DNA from: Paracoccus tibetensis
Lineage (GTDB): Bacteria > Pseudomonadota > Alphaproteobacteria > Rhodobacterales > Rhodobacteraceae
Length of the DNA stretch: 64,000 nt
NCBI RefSeq assembly: GCF_900102505.1
Contig: NZ_FMVT01000005.1
Coordinates: forward strand, 62,001 to 126,000
Direction: 5' to 3'
Positions 38,658-46,894 of this stretch are shown piece after piece (position 1 is the stretch's first letter; each line of letters opens with the position of its first letter). Position numbers and translations under genes: made by a program. The notes below the pieces were generated by a model. It saw only the letters and a list, made by a program, of their open reading frames with translations. It made no database searches and was not told the DNA's origin.

Positions 38658-39266
38658 ATGTCGTGGACGGATGAACGCGTCGAGACGCTGAAGCGCATGT
38701 GGGGCGAGGGTCAGTCGGCCAGCGCCATCGCGAAGGAGCTGGGCGGCGTGACGCGCAACGCGGTGATCGGCAAGGTCCATCGCCTTGGCCTGTCGAATCG
38801 CGTGGAAGAGGTCGAGCCCGCCATCGAAGCCCCCGCAGTCGCCGCGCCCGAGCGTCCCGTTCCCGCCGCCGCGGCCAGCCGTCCCGCCGCCGCCCCGGTC
38901 GAACCGGAGCCGGTGGGCGAGGCGCCGCTCGAGGCCGAGCCTGTCGCCGAGGCGCCTGCCCGCCCGGCCTTCAACCCGGTGCCGCGCCGCCCGATCGTGC
39001 CGGCGGGCCAGCCGCTGCCGCCGCAGCCCTCGGCCAACGAGATCAGCCCCGAGGCGCTGGCCTCGGTGCGCGAGGTCGAGAAGCGCGCCCGCAAGCTGAC
39101 CCTGATGGAGCTGACCGAGCGGACCTGCAAATGGCCCATCGGCGATCCCGCGACCGACAAGTTCTGGTTCTGCGGCTTGCCCTCCAAGCCGGGCAAGCCC
39201 TATTGCGAGGCCCATGTGGGCGTCGCCTTCCAGCCGATGAGCTCGCGCCGCGACCGGCGCCGCTGA
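38658..39266 (+). CDS. gcrA: GcrA cell-cycle regulator
   Basis: Alphaproteobacterial transcription factor that works with sigma70 at promoters methylated by CcrM (GANTC sites). It has 202 residues: an N-terminal DNA-binding domain MSWTDERVETLKRMWGEGQSAS (pattern positions 1-45, with RNAVIGKVHRLGL), a Pro/Ala/Glu-rich linker (about 50-125), and a C-terminal sigma-binding domain with TERTCKWPIGDP and FWFCGLPSKPGKPYCEAH. Monocistronic, with a hairpin after the stop. Confidence 0.95.
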   Translation: MSWTDERVETLKRMWGEGQSASAIAKELGGVTRNAVIGKVHRLGLSNRVEEVEPAIEAPAVAAPERPVPAAAASRPAAAPVEPEPVGEAPLEAEPVAEAPARPAFNPVPRRPIVPAGQPLPPQPSANEISPEALASVREVEKRARKLTLMELTERTCKWPIGDPATDKFWFCGLPSKPGKPYCEAHVGVAFQPMSSRRDRRR

Positions 39267-39272
39267 GGCGTG

Positions 39273-39302
39273 CCAAGAGGCGGGCAGCCGCCCGCCCCTT
39301 GG
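39273..39302 (+). terminator. Hairpin after gcrA
   Basis: CCAAG/CTTGG outer stem (39273-39277, 39298-39302) and GGCGGGC/GCCCGCC inner stem (39279-39285, 39290-39296) with an AGCC loop. It lies between convergent gcrA and the BLUF gene, six bases after the gcrA stop. No T tract. Confidence 0.55.
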
Positions 39303-39310
39303 CCCCCACG

Positions 39311-39751
39311 TTACTCCTGATCCGCGATGGCCTTCAGGAAGGCGTTGACCCGCTCTACATAGGCGTCGTCCCCCGCTTCGGGCCGGTTCGCCCAGTCCGC
39401 CAGCCAGGCGAAGAGCGAGGCGGCCTCGGGGTCGGACTGGCGCATCTGCCAGCCTTCGAAGAGACGGCGCTCCAGCATGCCCTGGTCCAGGACCGTCACT
39501 TCGAAATGGCGCGTGTCCTCGCGCAAGAGGTCCAGAAGCCGGAAGATCTCGCGCCACGGCCCCTCGAGCCACTGGAAGAAGACGCCGTTCTCGTAGTGCA
39601 GACAGCCCGTCAGTCCCCGTTCCGCGTTGCGGCGGCGGGAATGGCTGACGATGGCCTCCACGTCCTCGGACGTGGTGCCGGGGCGCGCGATACTGCGGTA
39701 GAGACAGTAGCTCAGCGCGTCCTCTGTGGCGGGACGGAAGACGTAGTTCAT
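39311..39751 (-). CDS. BLUF-domain blue-light photoreceptor (stand-alone)
   Basis: 146-residue flavin-binding BLUF protein. The residues that make the photocycle are all present: Y18 (LYRS), N42, Q60 (GVFFQWLEG), W101 and M103 (FEGWQM). The spacing matches AppA of Rhodobacter (Y21, N45, Q63, W104, M106) with a constant offset of three. There is no output domain, so it must act through a partner. The next gene upstream on the same strand encodes an EAL protein; fused BLUF-EAL proteins are known (BlrP1, YcgF), so the two may cooperate. Confidence 0.9.
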   Translation of the reverse strand: MNYVFRPATEDALSYCLYRSIARPGTTSEDVEAIVSHSRRRNAERGLTGCLHYENGVFFQWLEGPWREIFRLLDLLREDTRHFEVTVLDQGMLERRLFEGWQMRQSDPEAASLFAWLADWANRPEAGDDAYVERVNAFLKAIADQE

Positions 39752-39790
39752 GGGCAGAAAGGCTCCGGTCTGGGCGAGTGTGCCCCCGTC

Positions 39791-39820
39791 CTAGCACCCG
39801 AGGTCTTAATAGACCGTCAA
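39791..39820 (-). promoter_or_regulatory. Putative promoter of the BLUF gene with internal palindrome
   Basis: Reading leftward: TTGACG (39820-39815), 18-base spacer, TGCTAG (39796-39791). A 14-base palindrome GGTCT-TAAT-AGACC (39802-39815) fills most of the spacer, where a repressor could block polymerase. Alternatively it is a weak hairpin ending the EAL transcript. Confidence 0.4.
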
Positions 39821-39834
39821 CAGGACCACGTGTC

Positions 39835-40650
39835 TCAGCGGCTGGCCACCGAGGGCGGGGTCTTCCACGGCGGCGCGATGGTCGGGGCGCCGAAATAGTA
39901 ACCCTGCAGGCAATCGACGCCGGCCTCGATCAGGAAGCTGGCATCCTCGGCCGTCTCGACCGACTCGGCCACGGTGAACATGTCGAAATGGCGGGCGATG
40001 GCCAGCAGCGCCTGCATCAGCACCTGGTTGTCGCGGTGGCTCGAGATGCTGCGGATGAACTGGCCGTCGATCTTCACGAGGTCGAAGCAGAAGTCGCGCA
40101 GGTATCGGAACGAGGTGTAGCCGGCGCCGAAATCGTCCAGCGCCAGGCTGATGCCGTAGCCCTGAACCTCGCTCATGAAGCCCATGACCTCGTCGGGCAT
40201 GCCCATGGCCGAGCTTTCCGTGATCTCGAGGATCAGCCGCTCGGCCACGGTGGGATCGTCGCTCATCTCGCGGCGCAGCGTGTCGATCCAGCCCGGATAG
40301 CTGATCGAGCGCGCCGACATGTTAATCGACAGGCGCAGCGAGGGATCGCGCCGCAGCGTGTCCAGCCCGAGCGACAGCGACAGGCAGTCGATCTGGCGCC
40401 CCAGTTCCGACACCTCGGCCTGCGGCATGAAATCCTTCAGCGGCACCAGGCGCCCGCCATCGTCGATGATGCGGATCAGCCCCTCGTAGAAGGCGGGCCG
40501 GTTGGGCTGGCTGGCCTGGACGATCGGCTGGAAAGCCAGCACGCCGCTGCCGCGCTCGACGGCGGCCCGCACGGTCGAGATCGTCAGCCGTTCCTGCTGA
40601 CGGATCGCGCTGTCCAGCGGCGAGCCGGATTCGGGGGACATGTCGCTCAT
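39835..40650 (-). CDS. EAL-domain protein, probable cyclic-di-GMP phosphodiesterase
   Basis: 271 residues from the ATG at 40650 (GAGG six bases upstream). A single EAL domain without sensor or membrane segment. The signature reads EGL (56-58). Catalytic and metal residues are present: E56, N110, E142, D172/D173 (LDDFGAGYTS), K193 (LVKIDGQFI), E229 (AESVET) and Q249. It should therefore be able to hydrolyse cyclic-di-GMP. It precedes the BLUF gene by 83 bases on the same strand and follows mlaC. Confidence 0.88.
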   Translation of the reverse strand: MSDMSPESGSPLDSAIRQQERLTISTVRAAVERGSGVLAFQPIVQASQPNRPAFYEGLIRIIDDGGRLVPLKDFMPQAEVSELGRQIDCLSLSLGLDTLRRDPSLRLSINMSARSISYPGWIDTLRREMSDDPTVAERLILEITESSAMGMPDEVMGFMSEVQGYGISLALDDFGAGYTSFRYLRDFCFDLVKIDGQFIRSISSHRDNQVLMQALLAIARHFDMFTVAESVETAEDASFLIEAGVDCLQGYYFGAPTIAPPWKTPPSVASR

Positions 40651-40753
40651 CTCGGACCTCAAGCCGTCATCACCTCTAACCGGGGCGATCATGGCGCAGC
40701 TTGGCGGGATTCGAGAGCGCTTTCTACCTTTTGGGTTAACGGCTTGCCGAGGC

Positions 40754-41401
40754 TCAACCGGCCTGCCGCAGGTCCGCCGTCAGCGCCGCCACGCTGCCGC
40801 GCCGTTGCGCCAGCATCGCCGCGATCTCGGCCCGCTCCGAGGCAATCATGTTGATCCCCTCGATGATCAGGTTGAAGAAGCGCACGTCGCCTGAGCGGTC
40901 CGAGACATGCCACTCAACATCGATCGGCGACCGGCCCTGCAGCTGGGCGACCGAGGTGACGGCATAGAAGCTCTTCAGCGGCCGCGCGCCGGTGACGGTG
41001 ACCCGCGAGCCGACGAATTCGCGGAACCGGCGCCCGTATTTCCGGCCGATATAGCCCTGCAGCGCCTGCGTGTAGCTGGCCAGTTCGGCCGCGGGGGTCT
41101 GCCGCGCCGCCGGCCCAAGGACTGTCCGCGCGATCACGTCCATGTCGGCATAGCGCGCCAGGATCGCCTCGAACTGCTGGTAGATCTGCGCCGACTGGTT
41201 GCCCGAGTTGATGACGGCATAGACCTCGTCCACCGCGCGCTGGATATGCGCCGTCGCCTGGTCGGCGGTCAGCGCGAAAGCCGGGGCGGGGGGCAGCAAG
41301 GCCGCCAGGGCCGCGCCGCCCGCGAGTGCCAGGAAGGCGCGCCGGTCAATCCTCGTAGGGGTCGATGACCTCAGGCTCGTCCTCGTAGGGGTCGAATACA
41401 T
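40754..41401 (-). CDS. mlaC: MlaC-family phospholipid-binding periplasmic protein
   Basis: Periplasmic carrier of the Mla lipid-asymmetry pathway (Ttg2D family). It has 215 residues from the ATG at 41401 (GGGAGA upstream). A twin-arginine-like signal (DRRAFLALAGGAAL) precedes a hydrophobic stretch. Mature features include YRQF-type and GRRFREFVGSRV segments of the MlaC fold. The start lies inside mlaA, overlapping it by 56 bases. Genes for the MlaFED inner-membrane complex are not in the window. Confidence 0.85.
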   Translation of the reverse strand: MYSTPTRTSLRSSTPTRIDRRAFLALAGGAALAALLPPAPAFALTADQATAHIQRAVDEVYAVINSGNQSAQIYQQFEAILARYADMDVIARTVLGPAARQTPAAELASYTQALQGYIGRKYGRRFREFVGSRVTVTGARPLKSFYAVTSVAQLQGRSPIDVEWHVSDRSGDVRFFNLIIEGINMIASERAEIAAMLAQRRGSVAALTADLRQAG

Positions 41402-42122
41402 CGCGCTCTTCTCCCAGCTCATGGCGGCGGTTCATCAGCCAGATCAGGCGAACCTGCGCGTAACTATCCGCACTTTGCTGCAGGACGCCATCCACGCTGC
41501 CGGCCAAACGCGCCCGATCACCGGCTTTTGAGGCGATCCGCAGCCCCCAGGCCGCCGCCAGATCGCGCCCCGACAAGACGTGGTTGACCGGGTCGATCAG
41601 CAGGTCCACGACCCGCCCCGCCGCGTCGCGCTGCGTCGACGGGCCGATCAGCGGCAGCTCCAGATATGCGCCCTCGGGAGCGCCCCAGACCGCCAGCGTC
41701 TCGCCGAAATCGGTGTCGCGCTCGGTGACGCCGAAGCTGTCCGCGGCCGGATCGAAAAGCCCGCCCAGCCCCACGGTGGAGTTGATCGCGAAGCGGCCGA
41801 GGTTCTGCGCGGCCCGTCCCGGCCGCCCCTGCAAAAGCCCGTTCACCGCCTTGCCGGGCAGCGACAGGTTGCGCCCCGCATTGATCAGCATCTGCCCCGG
41901 CCCGATCGGCTCGCCCGGCGCGGCGGCGGCCGGCGGCGCCGCCTCCGCCTCGTCCGAGGGGCCGGAGAGGCGCGCGGCCAGCGCCTTGTTGAAGGCATGC
42001 ACGCGCCGGTTCTGCGCCTCATAGGGATCGTTGATGGCGATGCCGTCCTGCATCACCGGCCGTGATGCGCAGCCGGCCAAAGCGGTGGAGGCGATGAGGG
42101 CCGACAGAAGCAGAGCGCGCAA
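41346..42122 (-). CDS. mlaA: MlaA (VacJ) lipoprotein
   Basis: Outer-membrane lipoprotein that removes mislocalised phospholipids with MlaC. It has 258 residues from a TTG at 42122, with AAGGA seven bases upstream. Lipobox LAGC with C18; family motifs NDPYEAQNRRVHAFN, RFAINSTVGLGGLFD, DFGETLAVWG and YLELPLIGPSTQRD. An unusual Pro/Ala insert lies near 55-72. The acidic C-terminus contains a duplicated DPYED, created by a 30-bp duplication that also alters the overlapping mlaC start region. Confidence 0.9.
   Translation of the reverse strand: MRALLLSALIASTALAGCASRPVMQDGIAINDPYEAQNRRVHAFNKALAARLSGPSDEAEAAPPAAAAPGEPIGPGQMLINAGRNLSLPGKAVNGLLQGRPGRAAQNLGRFAINSTVGLGGLFDPAADSFGVTERDTDFGETLAVWGAPEGAYLELPLIGPSTQRDAAGRVVDLLIDPVNHVLSGRDLAAAWGLRIASKAGDRARLAGSVDGVLQQSADSYAQVRLIWLMNRRHELGEERDVFDPYEDEPEVIDPYED
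41350..41395. repeat. 16-bp direct repeat at 30-bp spacing in the mlaA/mlaC overlap
   Basis: The same 16 bases occur at 41350-41365 and 41380-41395. As the period is 30 bases, both reading frames stay open: mlaA gains a second DPYED and mlaC a second STPTR. Confidence 0.8.
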
Positions 42123-42269
42123 AGGATTTCCTTACTTTTCTGTGCCACAGCTTCAAGCGGACGGGCGTCCTGCCGCCGGGCTCAGCCTGTTTCTAAGGGT
42201 GCGGCCGCCGGGCGGCAAGGCGCGCCAGGCCACGGATTCGTCGGCTCGTGCCGGACAGGAGGGACTGCA

Positions 42270-44027
42270 ATGACGGCATCGGCGGCCATGACCGCGACGC
42301 GCCCCGGCCGGCACGAGCTGCGCCTGGCGCAGTCCGCCGGCCTGCCGGTCGCCGCAGCCGTCGCCGCCTTCTCGGCGGCGGTGAACCTGCTGATGCTGAC
42401 CGGGCCGATCTTCATGCTGCAGGTCTATGACCGCGTGCTGGCCTCGCGATCGGTCGAGACGCTGGCGGCGCTCACGCTGTTGATGACCTTCCTCTTCCTG
42501 GCGATGGGGCTCATCGACGTGGCGCGCGGCCGCATCGTCCAGCGGATCGCCGCGCGGTTCCAGTCTCGGCTGGAGGCGCGTGTCTTCGCCGCGACGCTGC
42601 GGGACGAGCAGCTGCGCGGCCCGGGTGCAGCCGTCGCCATGGGACCGCGCGATCTGGAGGCGGTCAGCCGATTCGTCGGCTCGCCGACGATGCTGGCGAT
42701 CTTCGATCTTCCCTGGACGCCCCTCTTCGCGGCGGCGATCTTCGTCTTCCACCCGCTGCTGGGCGCCATCGCCCTTGGTGGCGGGGTGCTTCTGGTGCTC
42801 ATCACCCTGGCGACGCGCGCCCTGACGCGCGGCCCGCTGCAGATCTCGGCCGAGGCCGGGGGCATCGCGCAGCGCATGGCGGATCTCTTCGGCGACCAGG
42901 GCGAGACGCTCGGCGCGCTCGGGATGCGCGGCACGGCCTTCGCCCGCTGGCACGGCGCCCGCGCCGCCTCGCAGGACCAGGCCGTGCGGGCCGCGGATCT
43001 TGCGGGCGGGCTGACCGCCCTCTCGCGCGGGTTCCGGCTGTTCCTTCAGAGCCTGCTGCTGGCGGCGGGCGCCTGGCTGGTGCTGCGCAACCAGCTGACG
43101 CCCGGCGCGATGATCGCCAGCTCGATCATGATGGGCCGCGCTCTGGCCCCGGTGGACCAGCTGGTCGCGGGTTGGGCCGGGCTCCAGGCGGCGCAGGACG
43201 GCTGGCAGCGCCTCGGCCACCTGCTGACGCGCCACCCGCCCGAGCCGCCCCGCACCCCGCTGCCGCGCCCGCAGGCCCAGCTGGACCTGCGCAACCTCAC
43301 CGTCGCCCCGCCGGGCGCCGCCAGCCCGACCCTGCGCGGCGTGAACCTCGCGCTGCGGCCGGGCCAGGCCATCGGCGTCATCGGCGCCTCGGGCGCCGGC
43401 AAGTCGACCCTCGCCCGCGCGCTGACCGGCGCCTGGACGCCTCTGTCTGGAACGGTGCGGCTCGGCGGGGCGACGCTGGACCAGTACGATCCCGACGTGC
43501 TGGGCGGCCTGATCGGCTACCTGCCGCAGCAGGTGACGCTGTTCGACGGCACCATCGCCGAGAACATCGCCCGCCTCGCCGCCAGTCCCGATCCCGCCCG
43601 CGTGGTCGAGGCCGCGCGCGCCGCCGATGCCCACCGGATGATCCTCGACCTGCCGCAGGGCTACGACACGCGCATCTCGCAGACCGGCGGCCGCCTGTCC
43701 GGCGGGCAGATCCAGCGGATCGGCCTTGCCCGCGCGCTCTATCCCGACCCGGTGATCCTGGTTCTGGACGAGCCGAACTCGAATCTCGACCATGCCGGCT
43801 CCGAGGCGCTGAACGCCGCGATCCGCCGGATCAAGGCCCGCGGCGGCGGCGTGATCATCATGGCCCACCGGCCCGCCGCCATCACCGAATGCGAGTATCT
43901 GCTGGTGCTGGAGCATGGCGTCCGGCGCAGCTTCGGGCCCCGCGACAAGGTGCTGCGCGAGGTGACCGAGAACGCGGCGCAAATCGCCGAGGCGCGGCAG
44001 GCCGCAACGAAGGGCGGCGCCGCATGA
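42270..44027 (+). CDS. Type I secretion system permease/ATPase (PrtD family)
   Basis: Inner-membrane ABC exporter of a type I secretion system, 585 residues. The membrane domain (about 25-310, opening LMLTGPIFMLQVYDRVLASRS, a T1SS hallmark) is followed by an ATPase with Walker A GASGAGKST near 375, signature LSGGQIQRIGLARAL near 476 and Walker B VILVLDEPNSNLD near 496. CAGGAGG precedes the ATG. It overlaps the HlyD gene by four bases. No RTX substrate or TolC is seen nearby. Confidence 0.9.
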   Translation: MTASAAMTATRPGRHELRLAQSAGLPVAAAVAAFSAAVNLLMLTGPIFMLQVYDRVLASRSVETLAALTLLMTFLFLAMGLIDVARGRIVQRIAARFQSRLEARVFAATLRDEQLRGPGAAVAMGPRDLEAVSRFVGSPTMLAIFDLPWTPLFAAAIFVFHPLLGAIALGGGVLLVLITLATRALTRGPLQISAEAGGIAQRMADLFGDQGETLGALGMRGTAFARWHGARAASQDQAVRAADLAGGLTALSRGFRLFLQSLLLAAGAWLVLRNQLTPGAMIASSIMMGRALAPVDQLVAGWAGLQAAQDGWQRLGHLLTRHPPEPPRTPLPRPQAQLDLRNLTVAPPGAASPTLRGVNLALRPGQAIGVIGASGAGKSTLARALTGAWTPLSGTVRLGGATLDQYDPDVLGGLIGYLPQQVTLFDGTIAENIARLAASPDPARVVEAARAADAHRMILDLPQGYDTRISQTGGRLSGGQIQRIGLARALYPDPVILVLDEPNSNLDHAGSEALNAAIRRIKARGGGVIIMAHRPAAITECEYLLVLEHGVRRSFGPRDKVLREVTENAAQIAEARQAATKGGAA

Positions 44028-45394
44028 CCGTCGTCTTCGACCGAGGCCGGCAGGCCGCGCCCGTGCCCGCCGGCCCGCAGCAGCCCGCCGCGCCAACCAT
44101 TCCCGCCCGCGCCTGGCCGATCCGCGGCGCGATGATTTTTGGCCTTGCCGTGACGCTGGCGGTGCTGGCCGGGCTGATCCTCTGGGGCGCCGGCGCCCGC
44201 ATCAGCGGCGCCGTCGTGGTGCCCGGCATCGTCGAGGTCCAGCAGCACCGGCAGGTCGTCCAGCACCCCGACGGCGGCGTCGTCGCGCGCATCGCGGTCG
44301 CCGACGGCGCAAGCGTCGCCGCCGGCGATCTGCTGCTCAGCCTCGACGGCAGCCTTCTCGAGAGCGAGCTGGCCATCGTCGAGGCGCAGTATCTGGAAAC
44401 CCTCGCCCGCCGCGGCCGGCTCGAGGCCGAGCGCGCCGATCTGGACCGCATCACCTTCCCCGCCGCGCTTCTGGCCGCCGGCCCGGCAGGCCCCGGCCCG
44501 CAGCTGGCCGCAGGCCAGCAGCAGCTCTTTACCGCCCGCCGCGCCACCCTGTCGCAATCGCTCGAGCAGCTGGACACCCAGGCCCGCCAGGTCGAGGACG
44601 AGATCGCCGGCATCGACGCGCAGATCGCGGCCGCGCGCCGCCAGGCCGCGCTGATCGGCGCGGACCTCGCCGACCAGCAGAGCCTTCTCGACCGCGGGCT
44701 CTCGCAGCGCAGCCGCGTGACGGCGCTTGGGCGCGAGGCCGCGCAGATGGACGGGGATCTGGGCGCGATGCAGGCCCGCCGCGCCGCGGCCCGCACGCGC
44801 CTCAGCGAGCTGGAGGTGATGAAGCTGCGCCTGCGCGCCGAGCAGCGCGAACGGGCCGAGGCCGAGCTGCGCGAGCTGGGCCCGCGCGAGCTGGAGCTGG
44901 CCGAGCACCGCCGCGCCCTGCGCGAACGCGCGAGCCGCCTCGCCATCCGCGCGCCCGTCGCGGGCATCGTCCACAACATGCAGGTCACCACCCCCCGCGG
45001 CGTCATTCGCCCGGCCGAGCCGCTTCTGTGGCTGGTGCCGCAGGACCGGCCGCTGCTGGTCGCGGTCCGCGTGCCGCCGATGATGGTCGACGTCCTGACG
45101 CCGGGCCAGCAGGTCGCGCTGCGCGTCGCGGCCGTCTCGGCCCGCCACACGCCCGAGATCTCCGGCCGGCTCGAGCGCGTGGCCCCGGACGTGCTGGTCG
45201 ACGAGATGACGCGCAGCCCCTATTTCCGCGCCGAGGTCTCGATTCCCCCGGCCGAGGTCGACCGCCTCGCCCCGCTGGCCTTGCTGCCCGGCATGGCGGT
45301 CGAGGCCTATATCCGCACCGGCGAGCGCACGCCGCTCGACTATCTCACGAAGCCGCTCACCGACTATTTCGCCCGCGCCTTCCGCGAGGACTGA
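44024..45394 (+). CDS. HlyD-family periplasmic adaptor of type I secretion
   Basis: Membrane fusion protein that links the ABC exporter to an outer-membrane channel. It has 456 residues from the ATG at 44024. One membrane segment (about 36-58), a lipoyl-like half motif (QHPDGGVVARIAVADGASVAAGD near 80-102), a long coiled-coil hairpin (about 110-300) and a C-terminal beta-barrel, as in PrtE/HlyD. It is translationally coupled to the ATPase (ATGA overlap). The frame extends back inside the ATPase gene without similarity. Confidence 0.9.
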   Translation: MTVVFDRGRQAAPVPAGPQQPAAPTIPARAWPIRGAMIFGLAVTLAVLAGLILWGAGARISGAVVVPGIVEVQQHRQVVQHPDGGVVARIAVADGASVAAGDLLLSLDGSLLESELAIVEAQYLETLARRGRLEAERADLDRITFPAALLAAGPAGPGPQLAAGQQQLFTARRATLSQSLEQLDTQARQVEDEIAGIDAQIAAARRQAALIGADLADQQSLLDRGLSQRSRVTALGREAAQMDGDLGAMQARRAAARTRLSELEVMKLRLRAEQRERAEAELRELGPRELELAEHRRALRERASRLAIRAPVAGIVHNMQVTTPRGVIRPAEPLLWLVPQDRPLLVAVRVPPMMVDVLTPGQQVALRVAAVSARHTPEISGRLERVAPDVLVDEMTRSPYFRAEVSIPPAEVDRLAPLALLPGMAVEAYIRTGERTPLDYLTKPLTDYFARAFRED

Positions 45395-45472
45395 CGCCCG
45401 CGCCCGGCTCCCTCGCTTGAACTTGATCCCCGTCTGGACCACCCTTCCGGCATTCGCCGCAGGAGGAACCCG

Positions 45473-46783
45473 ATGCTGAGACTGCTGTCCCGCCCCGCCA
45501 CCCGCCTGATGGAGCGCTGGCTTCCCGACGCGTTCATCTTCGTCATCGTCCTGACGCTGATCGCCGCCCTCGCGGCCATCGTCACGCAGGGAACGGCGCC
45601 CGTAGACCTGATCCGGATGTGGGGCGACGGCTTCTGGGCGCTTCTGTCCTTCGCCATGCAGATGCTGCTGGTGCTGGTGACCGGCTTCATCCTCGCTTCT
45701 TCCCCGCCCGTGCGCCGCCTGCTGGGCCGCCTCGCGGGCCTCGCCCGCAGCCGCGGCGGCGCGATCGTCATGGTCAGCCTCGTCTCGCTGGCGGCCAGCT
45801 GGATCAACTGGGGCTTCGGCCTCGTCGTCGGCGCCATCTTCGCCAAGGAGCTCGCCCGCCAGGTCCGCGTCGACTACCGCCTGCTGGTCGCGGCCGCCTA
45901 TTCCGGCTTCGTCATCTGGCATGGCGGCATTTCGGGCTCGATCCCGCTGACCGTCGCGACCCCGGCCCATTTCGCGGAGGACCAGATCGGCCTCATCCCG
46001 ACCTCGGCCACGATCTTCTCCAGCTGGAACCTGATGATCACGCTGGCCGTCCTGATCGCGGTGCCGCTGGTGAACCGCGCCATGCTGCCCGACCCGCGCG
46101 AGGAGGTGCTGGTCGATCCCAGCCTCCTGCGCGAGCCCGAACCCGCCCCGCCCTCGGCCCGCCCCAGCCCCGCCCAATGGCTCGAGACGAGCCCCCTGCT
46201 GATGGTCCTGATCGGCGTTCCGGGCCTTGCCTGGCTCGCGCTGCACTTCGTCGGCGGCGGCGGGCTGAACCTCAACGTGGTGAACTTCCTCTTCCTCTTT
46301 CTCGGGGTCCTCCTCCACGGCACGCCCCGCAGCCTGCTCGCCAGCCTCGACGAGGCCGTGCGCGGCGGCGCCGGCATCGTGATCCAGTTCCCCTTCTATG
46401 CCGGCATCATGGCGATCATGACCGACAGCGGCCTCGCCGCCAGCCTCTCGGGCTGGTTCGTCTCGATCTCGACGGCCCAGACCCTGCCCTTCTGGTCCTT
46501 CATCAGCGCCGGCATCGTGAACCTCTTCGTGCCCTCGGGCGGCGGCCAATGGGCGGTGCAGGCCCCCGTAGTCCTTCCCGCGGCCGAGGCGCTCGGCGCC
46601 GATGTCGCCAAGGTGGTGATGGGCGTGGCCTGGGGCGATGCCTGGACGAACCTGCTGCAACCCTTCTGGGCGCTGCCGATGCTGGGCATCGCGGGCCTGA
46701 AGCCGCGCGACATCATGGGCTTCTGCGTCGTCCACCTGCTGATCATAGGCGTGATCGTCGGCGGCATCCTCTGGCTCATCTAG
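45473..46783 (+). CDS. AtoE-family short-chain fatty acid transporter
   Basis: 436 residues with about eleven membrane segments; AtoE/TIGR00366-type short-chain fatty acid permease (EFR-like ERWLPDAFIFVIVLT opening; INWGFGLVVGAIFAKELAR; HGGISGSIPLTVATP; NLFVPSGGGQWAVQAP). Likely imports acetoacetate, butyrate or similar acids. AGGAGG precedes the ATG. It stands alone between the secretion genes and copy 6 of the dispersed repeat, with no ato metabolic genes nearby. Confidence 0.87.
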   Translation: MLRLLSRPATRLMERWLPDAFIFVIVLTLIAALAAIVTQGTAPVDLIRMWGDGFWALLSFAMQMLLVLVTGFILASSPPVRRLLGRLAGLARSRGGAIVMVSLVSLAASWINWGFGLVVGAIFAKELARQVRVDYRLLVAAAYSGFVIWHGGISGSIPLTVATPAHFAEDQIGLIPTSATIFSSWNLMITLAVLIAVPLVNRAMLPDPREEVLVDPSLLREPEPAPPSARPSPAQWLETSPLLMVLIGVPGLAWLALHFVGGGGLNLNVVNFLFLFLGVLLHGTPRSLLASLDEAVRGGAGIVIQFPFYAGIMAIMTDSGLAASLSGWFVSISTAQTLPFWSFISAGIVNLFVPSGGGQWAVQAPVVLPAAEALGADVAKVVMGVAWGDAWTNLLQPFWALPMLGIAGLKPRDIMGFCVVHLLIIGVIVGGILWLI

Positions 46784-46796
46784 GCAAAGGCCGGCC

Positions 46797-46870
46797 TGCT
46801 TTGGTCCGGAAATATCCCGCAGGGGGACCGGGGGACGCGAAGTCCCCCGGCAGGGGCGGGACGCAAGCGA
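46797..46870 (+). repeat. Dispersed AAATATCC element, copy 6
   Basis: Core AAATATCC at 46810-46817, 26 bases after the transporter stop, preceded by CTTTGGTCC. A GGGGGAC/GTCCCCC hairpin and a closing CGGGACGCAAG shared with copy 3 follow. It sits at the convergent junction with rnr. Confidence 0.75.
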
Positions 46871-46894
46871 CCACGGCGCCGAAAGCACCCAGCC

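Noticed and set aside
43739..46888. 1049-codon open frame antisense to the HlyD and AtoE-type genes
   Set aside because: Crosses two well-supported + strand genes and a repeat; composition is an Ala/Gly/Arg/Gln artefact.
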